64,000 bases of DNA from Kitasatospora herbaricolor (GCF_030813695.1 NZ_JAUSVA010000002.1:7711501-7775500), one strand, 5' to 3'; shown: positions 24,077 through 32,744, counted from the first letter of the stretch. The notes: a model not told the origin generated them from the letters alone. Numbers and translations are program-made.

Positions 24077-25399
24077 TCAGACGCGGCCGGCGCCGGCCCT
24101 CGCGCTGACCAGACCCGGGACGGCCCAGGCGGGTGAGACCTGGGCGCGCAGGGTGGGCGTCCACCCCGCTCCGGCGGTGAGCGGCTTGGCCGGATTGGCG
24201 GTGTTGAACGCGCCGATCAGGTCGGTGGTCCTGCCGTTGACCAGGTTGCCGGAGTCGGTGAGCGCGGTGCCGCCCCAGTTGTAGATCAGCTTGGCGGCGG
24301 AGATGTCGGCGGGCAGCTTGAAGTAGTTGGCCTCGGCGACGATCTGCGAGGACTTGCCGACGCCGAGGGCGTACTCGAAGTCCCCGGACTCGGGCGTGTA
24401 GTAGTTGTTGTAGACGTCGACCTGGCCGAACCGCACCCGGGGCGAGCGCTGGACGGTGTTCTGCCAGAAGTTGTGGTGGAAGGTGACCCGCAGGTGGCCC
24501 GCGTCGACGGTCGAACTGTCGCTGCTGCCGACCAGGTTGGTCTTGTCGTGGTCCTTGAAGACGTTCCAGGACGCGGTGACGAGGTCGGCGCCCTTGGTGA
24601 TGTCCAGCTGGCCGTCGTGCACCTGGTACGGCCGGTCGAAGTAGAGCGGCTGGGCGGCGTCCTGGTTGGCGCCGTCGGTGAAGGTGTTGTGGTCCACCCA
24701 GACGTGGGTGGCGTTGTAGAGCGCCACGGCGTCGTACAGCGAGTTCCAGTTGCCGGTGGCGCCGTCGGTCGGGTCCCACTGCGGGAAGCAGTCGGCGGCG
24801 TCCTCGACGGTGAGGTTGCGGATGATGACGTTGTCGACGTTCTTCACCACCAGGCCGCCGCCGAGCAGCCGGCCGCCGTGGACGCCGACGATCGTGGTGT
24901 TGGAGCCCACGTTGATCTGGACCTTCTCGCCCTGGAGCTTGGCCGAGGCCGTGCGGGCGTCCTCCTGGGCCCCTGCCGGCTCCGTCGCGGTGCCCCAGAC
25001 GGCGGGGTCGTACGCGGCGAGGTAGGCCGCCAGCGAGTACCCGTCGGTGCTGTAGTCCTGGCAGTTCAGGTGCTTGGCGGCGTCGTCGGAGTTGAGGTCG
25101 ATGGTGCCCGAGATGTAGATGATCTTCGGGGTGGCGTCGGTGCCGTTCGTGGCGTTGCTGCCGCCGAGCGCGGCGACCAGCTGGGCCCGGGTCCGGACCG
25201 TCGTGGTGTGCGCGGCATCGGCCCGGGCGCCGCCGGTGGTGCCGGTGGTGGCCGAGCCCCAGCCGTCGTCGGCGGCCAGCACGGCGCGGCCGGGGTTGGA
25301 GGCGGCCGCGCCGGGTGCCGAGGTGACGGCGAGGCCGAGGCACAGGACGGTGGCGGTGAGCAGGGTGCCGGCCGGCCGGATCGATCGGGAGACGCGCAT
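24077..25399 (-). CDS. Secreted pectate lyase, polysaccharide lyase family 1
   Basis: 440 residues with a Sec signal peptide (about 1-33, ending GAAASN). The PL1 beta-helix signatures are present in order: VDNVIIRNLTVEDA, HVWVDHNTFTDGANQD, the pair TASWNVFKDHDKTNLVGSSD and VTFHHNFWQNTVQRSPRVRFG with the conserved catalytic Arg in RSPRVR, then DVYNNYY. PL1 enzymes cut de-esterified pectin by beta-elimination with calcium. The ATG at 25399 starts the signal peptide; earlier in-frame starts would put Arg-rich sequence ahead of it. A strong promoter and an IclR-type operator lie upstream. Confidence 0.94.
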   Translation of the reverse strand: MRVSRSIRPAGTLLTATVLCLGLAVTSAPGAAASNPGRAVLAADDGWGSATTGTTGGARADAAHTTTVRTRAQLVAALGGSNATNGTDATPKIIYISGTIDLNSDDAAKHLNCQDYSTDGYSLAAYLAAYDPAVWGTATEPAGAQEDARTASAKLQGEKVQINVGSNTTIVGVHGGRLLGGGLVVKNVDNVIIRNLTVEDAADCFPQWDPTDGATGNWNSLYDAVALYNATHVWVDHNTFTDGANQDAAQPLYFDRPYQVHDGQLDITKGADLVTASWNVFKDHDKTNLVGSSDSSTVDAGHLRVTFHHNFWQNTVQRSPRVRFGQVDVYNNYYTPESGDFEYALGVGKSSQIVAEANYFKLPADISAAKLIYNWGGTALTDSGNLVNGRTTDLIGAFNTANPAKPLTAGAGWTPTLRAQVSPAWAVPGLVSARAGAGRV

Positions 25400-25513
25400 G
25401 GGTGGGCTCCTCGTCCTGGGGGTGCGGCGCGTGGCGCAGGGCGCGCGCTGATGGGGGAGCGGCGCGCGGGCGGGCGCGCCGGGAGGCGGTGCGAGGCGAA
25501 GCGTCGCCATCAG

Positions 25514-25529
25514 GTTCATGGATATGAAT
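25514..25529 (-). promoter_or_regulatory. IclR-type operator in front of pectate lyase
   Basis: GTTCATGGATATGAAT contains the inverted repeat TTCAT-GGAT-ATGAA. It has the same half-sites and spacing as the palindrome between the IclR gene and the aldehyde dehydrogenase (GTTCA-N6-TGAAY). It lies about 15 bases downstream of the predicted transcription start, where a repressor would block elongation or initiation. Assignment to the linked IclR regulator is inference. Confidence 0.6.
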
Positions 25530-25550
25530 CCTGATCGCATCCATGGCCGG

Positions 25551-25580
25551 ACATTAGAGAGCGGGGCGCGGTCCTGTCAA
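25551..25580 (-). promoter_or_regulatory. Promoter of pectate lyase
   Basis: Minus strand: perfect TTGACA (25580-25575), 18-base spacer, TAATGT (25556-25551). A consensus -35 box is rare in this GC-rich sequence, so expression should be strong when the downstream operator is free. Confidence 0.7.
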
Positions 25581-25601
25581 CAAGTCCGGCGGGCACGCGA
25601 A

Positions 25602-25638
25602 CGGCGGCGCCCCGCACGCGGAGTGCGGGGCGCCGCCG
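25602..25638 (-). terminator. Terminator of the iclR gene
   Basis: Perfect 16-bp inverted repeat (25602-25617 with 25623-25638) and a 5-base loop, starting 16 bases after the regulator stop codon. It insulates the pectate lyase promoter. Confidence 0.78.
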
Positions 25639-25653
25639 GAGAATGACGGTCCG

Positions 25654-26436
25654 TCAGAGGTGCCGGGTGGCCAGGGTGAGCCGGTCGCGGGCGTCCAGCA
25701 GCGCGTCCCGGATCATCTGCTCGCGGCCGGGCGTCAGCCGGGCGATCGGCACCGACACGCTCACCGCGTCCCGGGCCGGAGTGCGGTACGGGATCGCGGT
25801 GCCGAAGCAGCGCAGGCCGAGCGTGTTCTCCTCGCGGTCGACGGCGTAACCGTGCTCGCGGATCCCGTGCAGCTCCTCGATCAGCTTCTCGCGGTCCGTG
25901 TGGGTGTGCTCGGTCAGCGGCTCAAGCTCGGCCGGCAGCAGTCGGCGGACCTGCTCGTCGGTGTGGGTGGCCAGCAGGGCCTTGCCGTGCGAGGTGGAGT
26001 GGGCCGGCAGCCGCCGGCCGATCCGGGTGAACGGGCGCAGGCTGTGCTGGGACTGTCGGGTCGCCAGGTAGACCACGTTGGTGCCGTCCAGCCGGGCCAG
26101 GTGGATGGTCTCCGAGGTGTCGTCGGCCAGTCGGTCGAGCGTCGGCCGGGCCGCCGCGACCACCTCGTCGCCGTCGATGTACGAGGTGCCGACGAGCAGG
26201 GCCCGCACCCCGATGCCGTACCGGGTGCCGGTCGCGTCGGTCTCCACCCAGCCGAGTTCGACCAGGGTGCGCAGCAGCATGTAGAGGCTGCTCTTCGGGT
26301 ATCCGGTCTGCTCCTGCACCTCGGTGAGGCTGTGCATGCCGGTGTGCCCGGCGAAGTACTCCAGGAGCTCGACGGTGCGCACGGCGGACTTCACCTGCGC
26401 ACCGGTGCCGGCGGTGGGGCTGCTCGGTGTGGTCAT
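25654..26436 (-). CDS. IclR-family transcriptional regulator of the uronate locus
   Basis: 260 residues. N-terminal winged helix-turn-helix (about 14-75; LTEVQEQTGYPKSSLYMLLRTL is the recognition region), then the IclR effector domain with HLARLDGTNVVYLAT, LPAHSTSHGKALLA and VSVPIARLTPG. IclR proteins usually bind a pathway intermediate; KdgR and related members control pectin catabolism. Here a galacturonate-derived keto acid is a reasonable effector. The gene is divergent from the aldehyde dehydrogenase, with a perfect palindrome between them, so autoregulation is likely. Confidence 0.88.
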   Translation of the reverse strand: MTTPSSPTAGTGAQVKSAVRTVELLEYFAGHTGMHSLTEVQEQTGYPKSSLYMLLRTLVELGWVETDATGTRYGIGVRALLVGTSYIDGDEVVAAARPTLDRLADDTSETIHLARLDGTNVVYLATRQSQHSLRPFTRIGRRLPAHSTSHGKALLATHTDEQVRRLLPAELEPLTEHTHTDREKLIEELHGIREHGYAVDREENTLGLRCFGTAIPYRTPARDAVSVSVPIARLTPGREQMIRDALLDARDRLTLATRHL

Positions 26437-26495
26437 GCCCTTGACCCCCTCTGTCGCGCGGCGTATCGTCCCGCGAGTTCAACGAGTTGTATGGC

Positions 26496-26511
26496 GTTCA
26501 GCATACTGAAC
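26496..26511. promoter_or_regulatory. Perfect palindromic operator between iclR and dehydrogenase gene
   Basis: GTTCAGCATACTGAAC: 6-bp half-sites GTTCAG/CTGAAC around CATA, the outer twelve bases fully symmetric. It lies 60 bases from the regulator start and about 105 from the dehydrogenase start, and shares GTTCA-N6-TGAAY with the pectate lyase operator. Confidence 0.68.
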
Positions 26512-26614
26512 AAATGCATGGTGTGTGGACACTGTGGCGCAGACCACTCGCAGGGCCCCCGGGGCCCCGGAGCGGACGCTACCGGACCGCCACCCCGATG
26601 AGGAGGCCTGCGCC

Positions 26615-28201
26615 GTGACCACCGAGACCGCCCCGGCCGCCGGGCCGGCGACGACCAGGCCCGCCGCGCCCGTGTGGAGCACCGACCCGCGCACCGGCGA
26701 CCACCGCGCGCAGGTGGCCGTCGAGGCCCGCCCGTCCGACGTGGACCGCGCCGTACGGGCCGCCGCCGGCGCCGCCCACGCGCTGGCCGACCGGCCGCTG
26801 CGCGCCGCCCTGTTGCGCGCCGCCGCCGACCAGCTGGAGCGCGCTGCCGACGAGGTGATCGCCGTGGCCGACGCGGAGAGCGCCCTCGGAGCGCCCCGGC
26901 TCGCCGGAGAACTCGCGCGCACCACCTACCAGTTGCGCGAGTTCGCCGGGATCGTCGAGGAAGGCGCCTACCTCGACGTGGTGATCGACCACGCCGACCC
27001 CGCGCTCGGCCGCCCCGACCTGCGCCGGATCCGTACCGCGCTCGGCGTGGTCGCCGTGTTCGCCGCCGGCAACTTCCCGCTCGCCTTCAGCGTCCCCGGC
27101 GGCGACACCGCCAGCGCCCTCGCGGCCGGCTGCCCGGTGGTCGTCAAGGCCCACCCGGACCACCCGGCCACCGCCGAACTCTGCGCCCGGCTGCTGCGCG
27201 CCGCCGCCACCGCCGTCGGCCTGCCCGAGGACGTGGTCTCCCTGGTGCACGGGTTCGACGCCGGGCCCGCCCTGGTCCGCCACCCGCTGACCGCCGCCGT
27301 CGGCTTCACCGGCTCGGTCCGCGGTGGCCGTGCCCTGCACGACATCGCGGCGGCCCGGCCGCGCCCGATCCCGTTCCACGGTGAACTCGGCAGCCTCAAC
27401 CCGGTGGTGGTCACCCCGGCCGCCGCGGCCGGCCGGGCCGCCGAGATCGGTGCCGGCCTGGCCGCCTCCTTCACCCTGGGCAACGGACAGTTCTGCGTGA
27501 AACCCGGCCTGGTGCTGACCCCCGCCGCGGCGAGCGGTGCCGGAGAGCTGGAGAAGGCCGTGGTCGAGGCCGCCGGCCGGGCCCAGGCCGCCCCGCTGCT
27601 CGACAGCCGGATGCGGGCCGCGTTCCTGTCCGGCGTCCGCGAACGAGCCGCCCTGGACGAGGTCGAGGAGCTGCTGGCGGCGGCCGAGGAGCCCACCGCG
27701 ACCGCGCCGCTGGCCGTCCGCCCCGGCGTGCTGGCGGTGCCCGCCGCACTGCTCGCCGCCGACGGCCCGCACGCGCTGCTGCTGGAGGAGTGCTTCGGCC
27801 CGGTCACCGTCCTGGCCCGCTACCGCGACCAGGCCGAGCTGGCGGCCGTGCTGGCCCGGCTGGACGGGAATCTCACCGCCACCGTGCAGCTCGCGGCCGA
27901 CGAGCGCGGTGAGGACGCCGCCGCGCTGCTGCGCAGCCTCGTCCCGCTGGCCGGCCGGATCGTCGTCGACGGCTGGCCGACCGGCGTCGCCGTCGCTCCC
28001 GCCATGCACCACGGCGGGCCCTACCCGGCCTCCACCTCGACCGCCACCTCGGTGGGCGCGGGTGCGATCGCCCGCTGGCTGCGGCCGGTCAGCTATCAGG
28101 CCGTCCCGCCGGAGCTCCTGCCGGCCGAGCTGCACGACGGCAACCCGCTGGGCGTGCCGCGCCGGGTGGACGGCCACCCGCAGCCCGGCCGCTCCCGGTA
28201 G
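26615..28201 (+). CDS. 2,5-dioxovalerate (ketoglutarate semialdehyde) dehydrogenase
   Basis: 528 residues, aldehyde dehydrogenase superfamily, close in layout to KGSADH of uronate and pentose pathways. Features: VFAAGNFPLAFSVPGGDTASAL, GFTGSVRGGRAL for cofactor binding, FHGELGSLNPVVV with the catalytic Glu and NGQFCVKPG with the catalytic Cys. It oxidises the KdgD product to 2-oxoglutarate, feeding the TCA cycle. The GTG start has a GAGGAGG site 8 bases upstream. Divergent from iclR with the shared operator. Confidence 0.9.
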   Translation: MTTETAPAAGPATTRPAAPVWSTDPRTGDHRAQVAVEARPSDVDRAVRAAAGAAHALADRPLRAALLRAAADQLERAADEVIAVADAESALGAPRLAGELARTTYQLREFAGIVEEGAYLDVVIDHADPALGRPDLRRIRTALGVVAVFAAGNFPLAFSVPGGDTASALAAGCPVVVKAHPDHPATAELCARLLRAAATAVGLPEDVVSLVHGFDAGPALVRHPLTAAVGFTGSVRGGRALHDIAAARPRPIPFHGELGSLNPVVVTPAAAAGRAAEIGAGLAASFTLGNGQFCVKPGLVLTPAAASGAGELEKAVVEAAGRAQAAPLLDSRMRAAFLSGVRERAALDEVEELLAAAEEPTATAPLAVRPGVLAVPAALLAADGPHALLLEECFGPVTVLARYRDQAELAAVLARLDGNLTATVQLAADERGEDAAALLRSLVPLAGRIVVDGWPTGVAVAPAMHHGGPYPASTSTATSVGAGAIARWLRPVSYQAVPPELLPAELHDGNPLGVPRRVDGHPQPGRSR

Positions 28202-28413
28202 GTCCGGGCCCCCACCCGCCCGCAGTGCGGGACGGTCGACCGCGGGCCGGTCGGCGCAGAGACGGCGCTGTCGGAGGGTGCCGGACACCCCTGACAGGTG
28301 TCAGGTACCGGGGGCGGGGACGCGCTGGTTCTCTGGTCGTGGGCGCACCGCTGCGGAGCGCCGGTACCGACCACCCGTCCCGCGTCGACGGGACGTCATC
28401 TCCTGGGAGAACC

Positions 28414-28785
28414 ATGTTCGCTGTACGCAAGCTCGCCCTGGCCGGCGCCGCGGCCGTGCTCGGAGTCGCCACGCTCGGTCTCACCGCGACCTCGGCCGAG
28501 GCGGCCGGAGGCTGCACCGACAACGGCAACGGCACCTACGACTGCCACGTCTGGAAGACCGCCCCCACCTTCTGGAGCGGCAACGTCCGGGCCGGCACCC
28601 TCAACGCCGGTACCAACTACTTCTACTGCCAGGCCGTGGGCACCGAGATGTCCGACGGCGCGTACCACAACAAGTGGTACGCGAAGACCGACGACGACAG
28701 CGGCAACCGCGGGGTCTGGGTGAACGTGATCCACCTCTCCGGCGGCGGCAACGACGAGCCCGTCCCCGGACTCCCCTGGTGCTGA
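28414..28785 (+). CDS. Small secreted protein of unknown function
   Basis: 123 residues: signal peptide (about 1-31, ending SAEAA), mature part of about 92 residues with four Cys (GGCTDNG, YDCHVW, YFYCQAV, LPWC) that could form two disulfides. Trp/Tyr-rich short strands (VWKTAP, NKWYAKTDDDSGNRGVWVNVIHLSGG) suggest a small beta-barrel of SH3-like kind. ATG preceded by TGGGAGA. Stand-alone gene; function not recognised. Confidence 0.78.
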   Translation: MFAVRKLALAGAAAVLGVATLGLTATSAEAAGGCTDNGNGTYDCHVWKTAPTFWSGNVRAGTLNAGTNYFYCQAVGTEMSDGAYHNKWYAKTDDDSGNRGVWVNVIHLSGGGNDEPVPGLPWC

Positions 28786-28810
28786 GCTGAACCGGGGCCC
28801 CATCCGGGGC

Positions 28811-28855
28811 CGTCCTCGCCGTGACCGTCCTCGCCGTGACCGTCCCCGCCGTGGC
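28811..28855. repeat. Three tandem 15-bp repeats
   Basis: CGTCCTCGCCGTGAC twice, then CGTCCCCGCCGTGGC, in the gap between converging genes. No function evident. Confidence 0.8.
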
Positions 28856-28901
28856 CGTCGCGGCGGGGACGCTCCGCGTTCGCCGGGCGCCGGGTGCCGG
28901 C

Positions 28902-30488
28902 TCAACCGTCGTACTCGGCCAGGTACTTCATCACCTGGTCGACGTGCGGCCGGACCCGGTCCGGCACCCGGCCGGCGTCGGCCACGGTCTTGTCGCTGGT
29001 GCGGTACCCGGCCACCACCAGCGCGGGCAGGTCGGTGCTCAGGCCCCGGTGCTTGAACTGCTGGTCGAGCCAGCAGACGTAGTTGCCCATGCTGACGATG
29101 GCGTCCGGCGCCGACATGTAGTCCCGGTCGCCGTCGTTGTCGCCGTCCTGGGCCCAGGCGTTGAAGACCGCCGGTGTCCACATCGCGATGCCGTACTCGT
29201 CGGACTGCGGCCGCGCGGCGGCGGCGTCGAACCCGCTCTCGGCCTTGAGCATCGCGGCCAGCAGGGCCGGCGTCACCTCGGGCTCCGGGCAGCGGCGGGC
29301 CGTGCCGGCGATCACCTCGCGCAGCGCGACCGGTACGTCGGAGTCCTCGGGGATGGCGCCCGCAGGACGGCTCGGACCGCCCTGGCCGCCCTGGCCTCCC
29401 GGACCTCCTGGACCGCCCTGGCCGCCCGAGGTGGCGGTGGCGGCGGGCGGCGGTGGGGACTCGCCACCACCGGGCAGCAGGGTGCCCGCGAGAGCGGCGG
29501 TGCCGGCGGCGAGGGTCAGCGCGAGAGCCCCGGCGACGAGCGGGACGGCCCGACGGGGGCGTCGGGGTCGGACCTCGGCGCAGGCCTCCGGACCGGCCAA
29601 CAGGACGACCCTACGCAGGAGTTCTGTCGAGTCCAGCCTGCCCCGCGCAGCCGGGTCGGCGGCCAGGCAGGCGGTGATCAGGCCCCGCCACCGCTCGGGG
29701 ACGCTCCGGTCCAGCCGCAGCGGGGAGGCGCCCCGGGCGTAGGACTGGGCAGCCAGCGACCTGGCCCGGGCGGTGGCCCCGGGGAAGGGATGCAGCCCGC
29801 CGCTCAGCACCTGGTGGGCGAGCACGCCGAAGGCCCACACGTCGGCCCCGGGCCGCAGCGGGACACCCCGGCTGCCGGCGCGCTGGGACCACCACTCCGG
29901 CGGTACGTGGTCGGGCGAGCCGAGCGGCGGGACGTACGCGTGGGTGCCCTCCAGCTCGGCGGTCAGCCCGAAGTCGGCCAGCCGGGCGGCGCCGCCGGGC
30001 ATCAGCAGGATGTTGGCGCCCTTGAGGTCGCCGTGCACCCAGCCGTGGCGGTGCATGTGGGCGAGACCGGCGCAGATCTCGGTGAGCAGGCGCTCCGCCT
30101 CCGGCACGGGGGTGTGCGGTGCGGTGGCGGCGAGCAGGTCCTGCAGGCTCCGCTCGGCGCGTTCCATCACCAGCACCACGGCGCCGTCGAGCGGGGGGTC
30201 GTCCGGCTCGTCGAGGGTGGCGGTGCGCAGCGTCCGCACCAGGCCGGGGTGGTCGGCCTGGCGGCTGAACCGCACCTCGCGCTCGACGAGTTCGGCCATG
30301 GTCCGGCGCTGGCCGGGGGTCAGTCGGTCGGGGCGGAGGAACTTCACGGCGACCGGTGCGCCGTCGGCCAGCTCCTCGGCCGCGTAGACGCTGCCCCAAC
30401 TGCCGTTCCCGATCAGGCCGGTGATCCGGGTCCCGGCCACCAGTCGGCCGGCCGGCACGTCGAGCGGTGGCCTGCCGGGGTCCTTCAT
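28902..30488 (-). CDS. Membrane Ser/Thr protein kinase with extracytoplasmic lytic transglycosylase domain
   Basis: 528 residues. Kinase domain (about 20-300): glycine loop GNGSWGSVY (27-35), Lys49 in VAVKF, catalytic loop HGDLKGAN (152-159, Asp154; His-Gly replaces His-Arg), DFG at 172-174. One membrane helix (about 314-337), a Pro/Gly linker (340-375), then a C-terminal SLT-type transglycosylase domain (about 400-528) with LKAESGF (Glu417 as presumed acid), YGIAMWTP and MGNYVCWLDQQFK. The kinase faces the cytoplasm and the muralytic domain the wall. PknB-type kinases carry PASTA sensors instead; here the sensor may be an enzyme. The FHA gene upstream is a likely partner. Confidence 0.85.
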   Translation of the reverse strand: MKDPGRPPLDVPAGRLVAGTRITGLIGNGSWGSVYAAEELADGAPVAVKFLRPDRLTPGQRRTMAELVEREVRFSRQADHPGLVRTLRTATLDEPDDPPLDGAVVLVMERAERSLQDLLAATAPHTPVPEAERLLTEICAGLAHMHRHGWVHGDLKGANILLMPGGAARLADFGLTAELEGTHAYVPPLGSPDHVPPEWWSQRAGSRGVPLRPGADVWAFGVLAHQVLSGGLHPFPGATARARSLAAQSYARGASPLRLDRSVPERWRGLITACLAADPAARGRLDSTELLRRVVLLAGPEACAEVRPRRPRRAVPLVAGALALTLAAGTAALAGTLLPGGGESPPPPAATATSGGQGGPGGPGGQGGQGGPSRPAGAIPEDSDVPVALREVIAGTARRCPEPEVTPALLAAMLKAESGFDAAAARPQSDEYGIAMWTPAVFNAWAQDGDNDGDRDYMSAPDAIVSMGNYVCWLDQQFKHRGLSTDLPALVVAGYRTSDKTVADAGRVPDRVRPHVDQVMKYLAEYDG

Positions 30489-30540
30489 GCGTGCTCGGCC
30501 CTTTCGGACGTCGGCCGGCCGGGTGGCGCCGGCCGAGGGG

Positions 30541-31329
30541 TCAGCGGGTTCGGCGGGCCGGGAGCAGGGCGAGGTGCTCCTCCCGCACCAGGTCGAACCG
30601 CAGTGCCAGCGAGACGAGTTCCTCGCGCTTGCCCCCGGCCGCGCCGGTCCGGGCGGCGGCCGGGAGGCCCGGACCGGCCGGGAGCGCATCGTCGCGCAGG
30701 CGCAGCTTGACGCCGGCCAGGTAGTCGATGTGGTAGTTGACGGCGGATCGGCTCAGCTCCCGGCAGCCGTGCAGCGGGCGCAGCCGCTCCACGACCTCGG
30801 TGGCGCCCGGCACGGCCGCGGTGGCGGACCGCAGGCGAGGCTCGCAGAGCGCCAGCAGGACCAGGAAGTACTTGGAGGTCGGGTCCAGGGCGAACGGGCT
30901 CACCGTGTGCTCGCCGGTGCTGGGGCCGGACTCGCCGTCCAGGTAGGCGTGTTGGGGTGCGAAGACCTTGAAGTGGGTGCTCCCGCCGAGCGAGGGCAGC
31001 ACCACCCGGGAGAACTCGAACGGCACCGGCGCCCCGAGCCGTCCGGGAGCCACCTTGATGTGTTCGCCGGCGCCCTCCAGGTTCTCCACCACGTAGGTCG
31101 CGCCGGTACTGAAGTTGGACAGCCGCCAGTAGTCCTCGGCCGCGGTGATCTCGCCGGCCCGCCGGGAGACGCCCTGGTCGTCCAGCGGGACGGCGGCGGG
31201 CCGGCCGGGGGAGCCCCGGCCGAACTCCGCGCTCTCGCCCGGGCCCATCCGCAGCAGTTCCGGCTTCGGCGCGGCGTCCCCGGGCCGGCGGCCCGCCCGC
31301 TCCGGCAGCTGGACGATCACCGTGTCCAA
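30541..31329 (-). CDS. FHA-domain protein next to the Ser/Thr kinase
   Basis: 262 residues from a TTG with GGAAGGGG six bases upstream; a GTG nine bases later is an alternative. The central part (about 45-120) looks like a forkhead-associated phosphothreonine-binding fold: GVSRRAGEI, WRLSNFSTGATYVVEN, then FEFSRVVLPS. The C-terminal half includes LSRSAVNYHIDYLAGVKLRL, which resembles a helix-turn-helix helix pair. FHA proteins bind phosphorylated partners, and this gene is 52 bases upstream of the kinase gene on the same strand, so an operon and kinase-substrate relation are likely. Confidence 0.75.
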   Translation of the reverse strand: MDTVIVQLPERAGRRPGDAAPKPELLRMGPGESAEFGRGSPGRPAAVPLDDQGVSRRAGEITAAEDYWRLSNFSTGATYVVENLEGAGEHIKVAPGRLGAPVPFEFSRVVLPSLGGSTHFKVFAPQHAYLDGESGPSTGEHTVSPFALDPTSKYFLVLLALCEPRLRSATAAVPGATEVVERLRPLHGCRELSRSAVNYHIDYLAGVKLRLRDDALPAGPGLPAAARTGAAGGKREELVSLALRFDLVREEHLALLPARRTR

Positions 31330-31772
31330 GGCGTTCCCCTTCCCGCGGCCCGGCGCGTGGCGGTGCGCGGCGCGGCCTGACGGGGCCCGGCCGTCCCGGC
31401 CCCCGGAGGTGCGACGTGCACGCAGCATCGTACGCGCTCCGAGGCGCTCCGGTCACGCTTGGTCACCGCGCCGGACGATCCGCCGGCGCGGGTGCGCGGC
31501 GGCCCGGGGTCGGCGGGCGGGCGGCTCCGGGGCGTACGGGGCCGTTCGCCCTCGGGTCGGGGCGGGGTGTGAGCAGCCCGGCAGCACCCGGTGGCGGCCG
31601 GCCCGGCCGGGTGCTCCGTCCTGCCGACGGCCTTCGTCCCGCCGGCGGTCAGGAGGTTCGCCACCCACGGATTCCGACACCGCGGGCCGGGTCGGCACCC
31701 GGCGTGCCGCGGCCCGGGCGCCGGGGAGTTGGTGCTGGACAAAGCCCCCGGCCCGCACAAGGGTGGTGGACC
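31330..31772. other. Intergenic region between FHA and aldo/keto reductase genes
   Basis: About 440 bases between divergent genes. I see no credible coding frame, palindrome or clear promoter hexamers; it must hold both promoters. Confidence 0.4.
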
Positions 31773-32744
31773 ATGGAGTACACCCACCTCGGCCGTACCG
31801 GCCTGACCGTCTCCCGCCTGTGCCTGGGCACCATGAACTTCGGACCGCACACCGAGGAGGCCGACGCCCACCGGATCATGGACGCCGCCCACGAACAGGG
31901 CATCAACTTCTTCGACACCGCCAACACCTACGGCGGCCACGGGACCAGGGGCCGAACCGAGGAGATCATCGGCGCCTGGTTCGCCCAGGGCGGCGGCCGC
32001 CGCGAGCGCACGGTGCTCGCCACCAAGCTGTACGGCGAGACCGGGACCTGGCCCAACGAGGGCAAGCTCTCCGCGCTCAACATCCGCCGGGCGGTCGACG
32101 CCAGCCTGCGCCGCCTGCGGACCGACCACATCGACCTCTACCAGATGCACCACATCGACCGGGACACGCCCTGGGAGGAGATCTGGCAGGCGATGGAGGT
32201 GCTGGTCGCCCAGGGCAAGATCGTCTACGTCGGCTCCAGCAACTTCGCCGGCTGGCACATCGCCCAGGCCCAGGAGGCCGCCAGGGCCCGCAACTTCCTC
32301 GGCCTGACCAGTGAGCAGTCGCTCTACAACCTGCTGGAGCGCAGCGTGGAGCTGGAGGTCGTCCCGGCCGCCCGGCACTACGGTCTCGGCCTGATCCCGT
32401 GGTCCCCGCTGCACGGCGGCCTGCTCGGCGGGGTGCTCCGCAAGGAGCGCGAGGGGGTGCGCCGCAGCCAGGACCGTCAGGCCGGGGTGCTGGCCGCCCG
32501 GCGGGACCAGATCCAGGCGTACGAGGACCTCGCCGCCGAACTCGGTCACGAGCCCGGTGACGTGGCGCTGGCCTGGCTGCTCTCCCGCCCGGCGGTGACC
32601 GCCCCGATCGTCGGGCCCCGCACCCTGGAGCAACTGCTGGCCGCCGTCCGAGCCCTGGACGTGACGCTGGACCGCAAGACCCTCGACCGGCTGGACGAGA
32701 TCTTCCCCGGCCGCCGGACCGCCCCGGAGGACTACGCCTGGTAG
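31773..32744 (+). CDS. Aldo/keto reductase
   Basis: 323 residues, NADPH-dependent aldo/keto reductase barrel. The catalytic tetrad is visible: Asp in FFDTAN, Tyr in TYGGHG, Lys in LATKLYG and His in QMHHIDR. The cofactor end reads PIVGPRTLEQL. Start MEYTHLGRTGLTVS is standard for the family. Substrate cannot be told from the sequence; members of this subgroup reduce varied aldehydes and ketones. ATG with a GGTGG site seven bases before it. Confidence 0.88.
   Translation: MEYTHLGRTGLTVSRLCLGTMNFGPHTEEADAHRIMDAAHEQGINFFDTANTYGGHGTRGRTEEIIGAWFAQGGGRRERTVLATKLYGETGTWPNEGKLSALNIRRAVDASLRRLRTDHIDLYQMHHIDRDTPWEEIWQAMEVLVAQGKIVYVGSSNFAGWHIAQAQEAARARNFLGLTSEQSLYNLLERSVELEVVPAARHYGLGLIPWSPLHGGLLGGVLRKEREGVRRSQDRQAGVLAARRDQIQAYEDLAAELGHEPGDVALAWLLSRPAVTAPIVGPRTLEQLLAAVRALDVTLDRKTLDRLDEIFPGRRTAPEDYAW

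Noticed and set aside
21552..24284. 910-codon plus-strand frame across kdgD and its neighbour
   Set aside because: Out of frame with both genes; Arg/Pro-rich shadow.
30421..31380. Plus-strand frame opposite the FHA gene
   Set aside because: Antisense, low-complexity; the minus-strand product has a recognisable fold pattern and start.
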